From: JBBBNV01 sp037137075
GTDB lineage: Bacteria; Bacillota; Bacilli; Paenibacillales; NBRC-103111
DNA: 64,000 nt
Assembly (NCBI RefSeq): GCF_037137075.1
Contig: NZ_JBBBNV010000018.1
Coordinates: 1-64,000, forward strand
Reading direction: 5' to 3'
Shown here: one piece after another, positions 7,767 through 15,305 of the stretch
How positions within the stretch are numbered: the stretch's first letter is position 1
Layout of the letters: every line of letters starts with the position of its first letter
The notes under the pieces: generated by a model
What the model saw: only the letters and a program-made list of their open reading frames with translations
The model's database searches: none
Told to the model about the DNA's origin: nothing
Translations under genes and position numbers: made by a program

Positions 7767-10145
7767 ATGATGCAATACCGGGTAAAAGGCTTGTCCTGCG
7801 GCCATTGCGCCGCTCAAATGGAAGAACAAATTCAAAAGCTGGCCTATGGCGATACGGCTCGTTTGCAGTATAACAGCAGCAAGCTTCTGGTTGATGAGCG
7901 GGTACAGCTGGACGAGGTGGAGCACATTTTGCGCAGGGAGGGCGCGCGCCTGGTGAAGCCGGAAGGCCGGACTTCAGCGGGCTCTGCAGCTTGTGAAGCC
8001 GCTGCCGGGCAAGAACAGCAGGAACCGCGAGCTATGGTCCGTCCGCTGGCTATGGCTGGTGTTCATGGCAGTCATGAGCCTTCCGAAGCGGACTGCTGCG
8101 GCCATGATGATCATGGCGGAGCAGACAGCAGCCATGATCATCAACTCCGTCAGGGCAGTGCGGGGTACCGGGCAGCTGAAGATCGTTCTGAAGCGCTTCA
8201 CGGCCATGCTCATGCGCATTCCTACGATGAACACGGCCACGATCACGACCACGAGCATAACAGCGGCGTATTGATGAAGGCCTTGCTCGGAACAGCCGCT
8301 GTTCTGTATTTGGCGGCGATCCTGCTGCAGGACAATGCCTCCGGGGCGCTCGTCATTCCGCTCTATTTGGCGGCTATCGCTAGTAGCGGTTATACGACCT
8401 TCTTCAAAGGTATTCGCAACCTGATGAAGCTTCGATTTAATATGGATACCTTGATGACCATCGCTCTGATAGGCGCCATCGGCTTGGGGGAATGGAAGGA
8501 GGCTACCCTGGTTGCGATTTTGTTCGGGGTCAATGAGTGGCTGGAAGGCATGGGCATGGAACGCGCCCGGCGCTCGATGGAAGCACTGCTTCAGGCTGCT
8601 CCGAAAGAAGCGATTCGCCTTGCTCACGGCCGGGAGGAGGTTGTGCCGGTTGCGCAGCTGCAGGCAGGCGATATTGTGCTGGTGCGCCCCGGCGGGCAAA
8701 TTCCGTCCGACGGCGTCGTGATCAGCGGCCGCAGCTCGGTAAGCGAGGCGGCTATTACGGGAGAGCCGCTGCCGGTGGATAAGGTGACCGGAGATGCGGT
8801 GTACGGCGGCAGCTTGAATAATGAAGGGGTGCTGCAGCTGCGGATGACCAAGGCGTTCGAGGATTCCTCCTTGGCGAAAATTCTGCATCTGGTCGAAGAA
8901 GCCCAGGATACGAAAACACCGACGGAGCTGTTTATTAACCGCTTTTCCCGTTATTACACGCCGGTTATTATGGTGATCGCTGTGCTTGTGATGGTCGTTC
9001 CGCCGCTTGTGCTGGGCGGCTCGTGGGACACCTGGCTGTATCAGGGGCTGGCTGTTCTGATTGTCGGCTGCCCCTGCGCTCTTATTCTATCTTCGCCGAT
9101 TGCCATTATATCGGGCATTACCCGCAGCGCCCGGATGGGGATTCTGATTAAAGGCGGCGTGCATCTGGAGCAGCTCGGCCATATCGATACGCTTGCGTTT
9201 GATAAAACAGGAACCTTGACCAAAGGGGAGCCCAAGGTTGAAGCGGCGATTGTTTATGATGAGAGCCGGTTCTACACCGTGCTTCGCGCGCTGGAAGAGG
9301 GCTCTTCTCATCCGCTGGCCAAAGCGGTGCTGCGTTATGTGGAGGAGCAGGCCGCCGGCAAGGCTTCGGCTGATTGTGCCGATACCTCGGCATTTACCGA
9401 TATTCGTGCGGTACCGGGGCAGGGCATGATCGGCTTCTGGAACGGGGTGACGGTGACTGTCGGCAATGAGCAGAGTGCCGCCGGCTTGCAGCTCCCTCAA
9501 GAGGTCCGGGACGATATTGCCCGCCTGAAGGAGCAGGGCATGACGCTGGTGGCGGCGGCCTGCGGCGGACAAGTGCTCGGCCTGCTCGGCATCGAGGACG
9601 AAATCCGCGAGGAAAGCCGCGGGGTTATCGCCGCACTGCACCGCCGCGGGGTGCGTCATACCGTCATGCTCACAGGCGATCATCCCCGGACAGCGGAGCG
9701 GGTGGCCCGCGCGGTCGGCGTGACGGACTGGCAGGGCGGCCTGCTCCCGGAGCATAAGGTGGAGCAGGTGAAGAAATTGGCGGCCGCAGGGCGCGTCGCG
9801 ATGGTGGGGGACGGCATGAATGACGCCCCGGCGCTGGCCTCCGCCAATCTCGGAATTGCGATGGGCAAAGGGACTGACAGCGCGCTGGAAACAGCCGATG
9901 TGGTGCTTATGCAGGATCACCTCGGACGATTGCCTGACGCGATTATGATTGCGCGAAGGGTCAACCGGATCATCAAGTGGAATATCGGAATTGCCCTTGG
10001 CTTGAAGATTATCGCGCTGCTCTTAACGATTCCGGGGTGGCTTACACTGTGGATCGCCATTTTGTCCGATATGGGCGCAACGATTCTTGTGACGCTGCTC
10101 AGCTTGACCGTCATGCTCGATTTCTCCCGACGGGACCAGGCTTAA
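7767..10145 (+). CDS. cadA: heavy-metal-translocating P1B-type ATPase (Zn/Cd/Pb exporter)
   Basis: A 792-residue membrane pump that exports divalent soft metals using ATP. The N-terminus is one HMA domain with the GLSCGHC ligand motif (Cys11, Cys14). A His-rich linker with many His-Asp-His clusters follows (about 95-175). Membrane helices then lead to the metal-site motif CPC (about 435-437), the phosphorylation site DKTGTLT (Asp479) and the GDGMND hinge (about 681-686). The CPC motif with an Asp-Met-Gly segment in the last helix fits ZntA/CadA and argues against copper pumps. It is divergent from its likely ArsR/SmtB repressor and ends 8 bases before an interspersed element whose hairpin probably terminates it. 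The allele name is by similarity. Confidence 0.92.
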   Translation: MMQYRVKGLSCGHCAAQMEEQIQKLAYGDTARLQYNSSKLLVDERVQLDEVEHILRREGARLVKPEGRTSAGSAACEAAAGQEQQEPRAMVRPLAMAGVHGSHEPSEADCCGHDDHGGADSSHDHQLRQGSAGYRAAEDRSEALHGHAHAHSYDEHGHDHDHEHNSGVLMKALLGTAAVLYLAAILLQDNASGALVIPLYLAAIASSGYTTFFKGIRNLMKLRFNMDTLMTIALIGAIGLGEWKEATLVAILFGVNEWLEGMGMERARRSMEALLQAAPKEAIRLAHGREEVVPVAQLQAGDIVLVRPGGQIPSDGVVISGRSSVSEAAITGEPLPVDKVTGDAVYGGSLNNEGVLQLRMTKAFEDSSLAKILHLVEEAQDTKTPTELFINRFSRYYTPVIMVIAVLVMVVPPLVLGGSWDTWLYQGLAVLIVGCPCALILSSPIAIISGITRSARMGILIKGGVHLEQLGHIDTLAFDKTGTLTKGEPKVEAAIVYDESRFYTVLRALEEGSSHPLAKAVLRYVEEQAAGKASADCADTSAFTDIRAVPGQGMIGFWNGVTVTVGNEQSAAGLQLPQEVRDDIARLKEQGMTLVAAACGGQVLGLLGIEDEIREESRGVIAALHRRGVRHTVMLTGDHPRTAERVARAVGVTDWQGGLLPEHKVEQVKKLAAAGRVAMVGDGMNDAPALASANLGIAMGKGTDSALETADVVLMQDHLGRLPDAIMIARRVNRIIKWNIGIALGLKIIALLLTIPGWLTLWIAILSDMGATILVTLLSLTVMLDFSRRDQA

Positions 10146-10153
10146 AGGAAGTT

Positions 10154-10215
10154 CCGCACCGCGCGCAGCTCCCGGCGCGCGGTGTTTTGCTGTATGACGG
10201 CGGTCGGTCGACCAC
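10154..10215 (+). repeat. interspersed palindromic element, copy A (also acts as terminator)
   Basis: A 62-bp unit from CCGCACCGC to GGTCGGTCGACCAC. Its first part is a perfect 10-bp hairpin (10157-10166 with 10175-10184, 8-nt loop AGCTCCCG) followed by TTTT, suitable as the cadA terminator. Its second part ends in a GGTCGACC palindrome. Near-identical copies occur at 41669, 47862 and 56127. Reverse-strand frames across the copies share the peptide VDRPPS..PRAGSCARCG only because the DNA is repeated. Confidence 0.85.
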
Positions 10216-10317
10216 GTGATTGGACCGATTTGGAGGAGGCTGCGGATGTATAGCGCGGCCAGGACAGCGCAGGCTAATAGGGACTTTGACTTTATGAAAA
10301 GGCAGGTATCGGTCCAT

Positions 10318-10953
10318 ATGGCAACCTTATTGTACATTACCGCGCATCCTCACGATCATACGCAGTCCTACAGTATGGCTGTCGGCAAGGCGTTTATAGA
10401 TGCCTATCAGTCGTCTCACAGCGGAGATCAGGTGGTTCACCTGGATTTATACCGCGCCGATATTCCCGCTATCGATGCCGATGTGTTCAGCGGCTGGGGC
10501 AAGCTGCGGTCCGGAGGCTCCTTCGATCAGCTGTCTGCTGCGGAGAAGGCCAAGGTGGGCCGGTTAGGCGAGCTGACAGACCAATTCGTAGCGGCGGATA
10601 AATATGTTTTTGTGACACCGATGTGGAACTTCTCGTTCCCGCCTGTGATGAAGGCGTACCTGGATTCCGTATGTATGGCCGGCAAAACCTTCAAATACAC
10701 CGCAGAAGGACCGGTAGGGCTGCTTCCCAACAAAAAAGCGCTTCACATTCAAGCCCGCGGCGGCATTTATTCCGAAGGCCCCGCAGCCGCAATGGAGATG
10801 GGCCACCGGTATATTGGCGTCATTATGCAATTTTTTGGCATACCGACCTTGGAAGGGCTGTTCGTAGAAGGACATAATCAGTTCCCGGACCGGGCGGAAA
10901 GCATCAAGGAAGAAGCGATTGCCAAGGCGAAGCAGCTGGCGGCAGCCTTTTGA
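10318..10953 (+). CDS. azoR: FMN-dependent NADH-azoreductase / quinone reductase
   Basis: A 211-residue flavodoxin-fold enzyme, the normal length for AzoR. It reduces quinones and azo compounds by two-electron transfer from NAD(P)H and protects against electrophiles. Family marks are the N-terminal LLYITAHPHDHTQSYSM phosphate loop, VTPMWNFSFPPVMKAYLD in the middle and ARGGIYSEGPA. The ATG at 10318 gives the family-standard start; a frame open from 10216 adds residues with no homology. The ribosome binding site is weak. No YodB-type box was found upstream, although a YodB-like regulator lies at 24372. A terminator follows at 11002. Confidence 0.9.
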   Translation: MATLLYITAHPHDHTQSYSMAVGKAFIDAYQSSHSGDQVVHLDLYRADIPAIDADVFSGWGKLRSGGSFDQLSAAEKAKVGRLGELTDQFVAADKYVFVTPMWNFSFPPVMKAYLDSVCMAGKTFKYTAEGPVGLLPNKKALHIQARGGIYSEGPAAAMEMGHRYIGVIMQFFGIPTLEGLFVEGHNQFPDRAESIKEEAIAKAKQLAAAF

Positions 10954-11001
10954 TTCAATCGCTTACGCATCAAAGCATCAATAAGCATCAAGCTGAATCC
11001 G

Positions 11002-11053
11002 GCCTTGATTTTCAGGGGAATGCATGGCTTCCTCTGAGAAATCAGGGCTTTTT
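11002..11053 (+). terminator. intrinsic terminator after azoR
   Basis: GCCTTGATTTTCAG near 11002 pairs, with small mismatches, with CTGAGAAATCAGGGC ending at 11048, followed by TTTTT. It separates azoR from glnS. Confidence 0.75.
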
Positions 11054-11172
11054 GCTGCAAACCGATTCGCATGTGAAAAAATGTTTCATTTCCGGCTTTA
11101 TAACTGCTATCCATTTTGTGTATGATAGAAAGTAATTATTTTTTTGCTATCCAACGTAAAGAAAGGTTGTTG

Positions 11173-12852
11173 ATGGGGATGGAGAACACGGCTGCAGCCA
11201 CTTCGTCTAATTTTATCAAGCACATCGTGACGGAGGATTTGAATACGGGCAAGGTGAAGGAAATTGTAACCCGTTTCCCGCCGGAGCCGAACGGGTATTT
11301 GCATATCGGCCATGCAAAGTCCATTTGCCTGAATTTTGAGCTGGCTGACGAATTTAAGGGCCGCACCAACCTGCGCCTGGACGATACGAATCCGCTCAAG
11401 GAAGACGCCGAGTATGTACAAGCCATCAAGGAAGATGTCAAATGGCTTGGCTTTGAGTGGGACGGGCTGTTCTTTGCATCGGATTATTTCGAGGAAATGT
11501 ACGAGCGTGCAGTCCGCCTGATCCGGAAAGGCGCAGCCTACGTCTGTGATTTGTCAGCCGATGAAATCCGCGAAACGCGCGGTACGCTGACCCAGCCGGG
11601 CCAGGACAGCCCGCACCGCGGACGCAGCGTGGAGGAGAACCTCGATTTGTTTGCACGTATGCGCGCCGGAGAATTCAAGGACGGCCAGAAGGTGCTGCGC
11701 GCCAAAATCGATATGGCCTCCCCGAACATCAACCTGCGTGATCCGGTGCTGTACCGTATTGCACATGCGATTCACCATAACACCGGCGATAAATGGTGCA
11801 TTTATCCGATGTACGCTTTTGCCCACCCGCTGGAGGATGCCATTGAAGGCGTGACGCATTCCATTTGTACACTGGAGTTTGAGGATCAGCGCCCGTTCTA
11901 CGACTGGGTCATTGCGGAATGCGAAATGGAGAGCCAGCCGAAACAGTACGAGTTCGCCCGTTTGAATATTACCAACACGGTAATGAGCAAGCGGAAGCTG
12001 AAGCTGCTTGTAGATGAGAGCGTCGTCGATGGCTGGGACGACCCGCGGATGCCGACAATTAGCGGGCTCCGGCGCAAGGGCTTTACACCGGAGGCGATTC
12101 GCGCCTTCTGCCGGGAGATTGGCGTTTCCCGCAGCAACAGTCTGGTGGATTCGCGCAACCTGGACTTTTTCATCCGGGAGGATCTGAAGCTGAAGGCGCC
12201 GCGGACGATGGCGGTGCTGCAGCCGCTCAAGGTGGTCATTACGAATTACCCGGAAGGGCAAATCGAACAGCTTGAAGCGGAAAATAACACCGAAGCGCCG
12301 GAAATGGGCAACCGCCATATCCCGTTCTCCCGGGAGATCTACATCGAGCAGGATGATTTCATGGAGGAGCCGCCGAAGGGCTACCACCGTCTGTATCCGG
12401 GCAACGAGGTTCGGCTGAAGCATGCATACTTCATCAAGTGCCAAGAAGTGATTAAGGATGCGGACGGCAACGTGATCGAGCTGCGCTGCACCTACGATCC
12501 GGAGACGAAGAGCGGCAGCGGCTTCACAGGCCGCAAGGTGAAAGGAACCATTCACTGGATCGAGGCCACACAGGCTGCACCGGCTGAATTCCGGCTGTTT
12601 GAGCCGATTTTGAACGATGATGCCGAGGATGACGGCGAAGGGTCATTCCTGGAGCATATTAACCCGAATTCGCTGGAGGTGCTGCAGGGCTTTGTTGAGC
12701 CTCAGCTCGGCAGCGCGAAGCCGCAGGATAAGTTTCAATTTTTCCGGCATGGCTACTTCAATGTCGACTCGAAATATACTACGGCTGGCAAGCCGGTCTT
12801 CAACCGGATCGTATCGCTAAAAAGCTCGTTCGATGCGGGAAAAGGCAAGTAA
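11173..12852 (+). CDS. glnS: glutaminyl-tRNA synthetase
   Basis: A 559-residue class I aminoacyl-tRNA synthetase that charges tRNA-Gln with glutamine. The HIGH signature lies in PPEPNGYLHIGHAKS (about 36-50), with LRLDDTNP and a KMSKS-type VMSKRKL near 269-275. The C-terminal anticodon-binding beta-barrels are present (YHRLYPGNEVRLKHAYFIKC). The ATG at 11173 has GAAAGG at a proper distance; upstream in-frame codons lack support. The enzyme is unusual for Bacillota, most of which make Gln-tRNA by the GatCAB amidation route, although Paenibacillus relatives often carry it. No T-box leader is present upstream. Confidence 0.95.
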   Translation: MGMENTAAATSSNFIKHIVTEDLNTGKVKEIVTRFPPEPNGYLHIGHAKSICLNFELADEFKGRTNLRLDDTNPLKEDAEYVQAIKEDVKWLGFEWDGLFFASDYFEEMYERAVRLIRKGAAYVCDLSADEIRETRGTLTQPGQDSPHRGRSVEENLDLFARMRAGEFKDGQKVLRAKIDMASPNINLRDPVLYRIAHAIHHNTGDKWCIYPMYAFAHPLEDAIEGVTHSICTLEFEDQRPFYDWVIAECEMESQPKQYEFARLNITNTVMSKRKLKLLVDESVVDGWDDPRMPTISGLRRKGFTPEAIRAFCREIGVSRSNSLVDSRNLDFFIREDLKLKAPRTMAVLQPLKVVITNYPEGQIEQLEAENNTEAPEMGNRHIPFSREIYIEQDDFMEEPPKGYHRLYPGNEVRLKHAYFIKCQEVIKDADGNVIELRCTYDPETKSGSGFTGRKVKGTIHWIEATQAAPAEFRLFEPILNDDAEDDGEGSFLEHINPNSLEVLQGFVEPQLGSAKPQDKFQFFRHGYFNVDSKYTTAGKPVFNRIVSLKSSFDAGKGK

Positions 12853-12934
12853 GCCATTTCATTTCAAATCCCGCTGCGCCGTGCGGCTGCCATTTGCGGC
12901 AGCGGCTTACCGCGGTCAGCGATTCGGTCAAAAT

Positions 12935-12990
12935 AACAGCCCGGTGCCCGGACAACCGCCAATGAAGGCGTGCCCGGGCACCGGGCTGTT
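12935..12990. terminator. 17-bp perfect hairpin between convergent genes
   Basis: AACAGCCCGGTGCCCGG (12935-12951) pairs perfectly with the segment at 12974-12990 around a 22-nt loop. It lies between the convergent glnS and helicase genes and probably terminates both. Confidence 0.7.
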
Positions 12991-13032
12991 CTGGTTTTGC
13001 TTACGGCGGGACAAGCAACACGTATTGACGGG

Positions 13033-14814
13033 TCAAACCGGTAACGGCCGCTCCAGGCGGGACGGCGTCGTTTTGACCCGCGCCCATTCTTCAATCTCGT
13101 AGGTGTAGCCCTGTTCCGCCAAAAAGCGCTGGCGCTTCTGCGCATCCTCGGCATCCCTTGTCCCGCGTGTCACCAAGGTGTAGAAGCGGGCGGTACGCCC
13201 GTCGGGCTTCGGCCGCAGCAGCCGACCCAGCCGCTGGGCTTCCTCCTGCCGGGAGCCGAACTGGCCGGACAGCTCTATAGCGATGCTTGCATCGGGCAGA
13301 TTAATGGCGAAATTCGCGACCTTGGAGACGAGAAGCACCTTGATTTCGCCGCTTCTGAACCGGCTGAACCACTGCTCCCGTTCTCCGGCAGGCATCCTGC
13401 CGCTAATCAGCGGCGCATTCAGACGGCCGGCAAGCCTCTGAAGCTGCTCCAGATATTGCCCGATGACAAGGGCCGGCTCCCCGGTATGCCGCTCCAGCAG
13501 CCGCTGCGCCGCATCCAGCTTGCGCTCGGCTTCAGCGGCGATCCGGGCCCGGCTCCGCTTGCCCGCCTCGGTATACCGGCTCCGCTCCTCCGGGGTTAAA
13601 TCAAGCCGGATTTCCGTACAAGCCGCTGTGGCGATCCAGCCCTGCTGTTCGAGCTCCTTCCACGGCAAATCATATTTTTTGGGGCCGATGAGGGAGAAAA
13701 CGTCCTGCTCCATGCCGTCCTCCCGGACCAGTGTTGCTGTAAGCCCGAGTCTTCGTTTGGCTTGAATATCCGCAGTGATGCGAAAGACCGGCGCAGGCAG
13801 CAGATGCACCTCGTCATAAATGATGAGCCCCCAGTTGCGCAGCGAGAACAAATCGAGATGGGGAAAGCTGCTGTGCCGAGCCGGCCGGTGGCTCACAATA
13901 TGATAAGTCGCTACTGTCACCGGGCGAATCTCTTTGTGTTCACCCGAATATTCCCCGATTTGGCGCTCTTCGAGCGTTGTTTTGTCCAGAAATTCCTGAA
14001 TCCACTGTCTGGCAGCGGTAACGCTTGATGTCAGCACAAGCACCTCGGCCTGCACATCGATGGCTGCGGCAATGCCGATGACGGTTTTGCCGGCGCCGCA
14101 GGGCAGGACCAGCACGCCGCTGCCGCCGAAGTCCGAGCCTCCGGCGTAGAAGCTGTCCGCAGCCTGGCGCTGGTATTCCCGCAGCCGAAACGCTACGCCG
14201 GTCCGAGTCTCCTCCCGCCAGGCAATGTCCAGGGGCGAGCCCTCGGTATAACCGGCGATATCGCTGACCGGGAAGCCGAGCTTCAGCAGCTCCTGCTTGA
14301 TTAGGCCGCGGTACGGGCTGTGTACGGTGACGTATGAATCTGCGCCGGCGTATGCGGCGGGCGAGCGCTCTGCTCCCGGCGAGTCCGGGCCGCAGGAGGT
14401 GCCCTTGTCACCGTCAGCTTCGTCGCGGCCCGCCAAATACGGCTGCAGACTGCGGTAACGCCGCAGCTCGGCCAGCGCGGCGGGATCGCTGCTGTACAGG
14501 CGCAGCTCTGTGCCGCAGCGCTCCAGCCGCAATAGGCCGAAGCGTCCCAGGAGCGTATCCACTTCCCGCAGCACTGTGCCCGGCACAGGATATTTGCTGT
14601 ACTGCCGCAGCACATCCGTTGTCTGGGCGGCCGTCAGGCCTCCGGCAGCGGCGTTCCAGAGCGACAGCGGTGTCATGCGGTACGTATGCAGGTGCTGAGG
14701 GCTTTTTTCCAGCTCTGCAAAGGCGCTTAGACGGCTGCGAATTTCGGCGAACCGGGGATGGCCTGTTTCGATCAGAACCGACATGTCGCTTTGAACAATA
14801 AGGGGCTTATCCAT
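13033..14814 (-). CDS. XPB/ERCC3-type superfamily 2 DNA helicase
   Basis: A 593-residue ATP-dependent helicase of the bacterial XPB group, related to the nucleotide-excision-repair helicase of archaea and eukaryotes. An N-terminal damage-recognition-like domain (about 1-220) includes a charged, low-complexity linker. Walker A PCGAGKT is near residue 240, the DEVH box near 333, SAT motif LGLTAT follows, and the second RecA lobe has ARTGT-like LVTRGTRDAEDAQKR and QRLGRLLRP (motif VI). The ATG at 14814 follows GAGGAGGAC; a frame open to 14895 lacks such a site. It is a single-gene minus-strand unit. A LexA-like box lies about 320 bp upstream. Confidence 0.85.
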   Translation of the reverse strand: MDKPLIVQSDMSVLIETGHPRFAEIRSRLSAFAELEKSPQHLHTYRMTPLSLWNAAAGGLTAAQTTDVLRQYSKYPVPGTVLREVDTLLGRFGLLRLERCGTELRLYSSDPAALAELRRYRSLQPYLAGRDEADGDKGTSCGPDSPGAERSPAAYAGADSYVTVHSPYRGLIKQELLKLGFPVSDIAGYTEGSPLDIAWREETRTGVAFRLREYQRQAADSFYAGGSDFGGSGVLVLPCGAGKTVIGIAAAIDVQAEVLVLTSSVTAARQWIQEFLDKTTLEERQIGEYSGEHKEIRPVTVATYHIVSHRPARHSSFPHLDLFSLRNWGLIIYDEVHLLPAPVFRITADIQAKRRLGLTATLVREDGMEQDVFSLIGPKKYDLPWKELEQQGWIATAACTEIRLDLTPEERSRYTEAGKRSRARIAAEAERKLDAAQRLLERHTGEPALVIGQYLEQLQRLAGRLNAPLISGRMPAGEREQWFSRFRSGEIKVLLVSKVANFAINLPDASIAIELSGQFGSRQEEAQRLGRLLRPKPDGRTARFYTLVTRGTRDAEDAQKRQRFLAEQGYTYEIEEWARVKTTPSRLERPLPV

Positions 14815-15130
14815 TTCGTCCTCCTCGGTAAGCAGCAGTCCGGGCCTGCCGCAGATGCTTCTAGTATTTCCCACTTGTCTTCGAATTACCGGCAAGGCTA
14901 ATTTAACAGCACTTTCCGATTATGAGGCTGTTCTTCGAAAGCCCGGTTCGTCTGCCGGTCCCCCTGCATTAGCGGACGCGTTAAACACAGCTGCGCGCTT
15001 AAATGCGATGTATGCAGCAGCGGAATCTGCCGCATTTCGTCAGGTTTTGCGGGCATTGGACGTTGTTTTTGAACAGTTGATGTGATTAGGCGTTGTTTTC
15101 TTGCGTGAAAGGGGTTACATTACCAAAAAT

Positions 15131-15144
15131 AGAACGAATGTTCG
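15131..15144. promoter_or_regulatory. LexA (SOS) box candidate
   Basis: AGAACGAATGTTCG matches the Bacillus SOS box CGAAC-N4-GTTCG at 9 of 10 defined positions. It lies in the 490-bp gap between the divergent helicase (start 14814) and the cadherin-like gene (start 15306). The rest of this gap holds no gene I can support. Confidence 0.45.
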
Positions 15145-15305
15145 CTTCATGCCGTTCTTTATTTTCACTATAGTTATAGATAGGCATTCTGCAAAGCTTG
15201 TCACGAACCGTCATCATGCCGCCGTATTCCGGCATCAACATAACTTGAAACCGAATGCTGCCAGATTATGCGCCCGTCGGGCTGCAGAGAGAGGGGAATA
15301 ACATC

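Noticed and set aside
10953..11172. T-box or other riboswitch upstream of glnS
   Set aside because: The region contains only the azoR terminator and promoter-like sequence; no T-box core is present.
14855..15085. 76-codon plus-strand frame upstream of the helicase
   Set aside because: No ribosome binding site, no recognisable domain, and it sits in the divergent promoter gap; probably chance.
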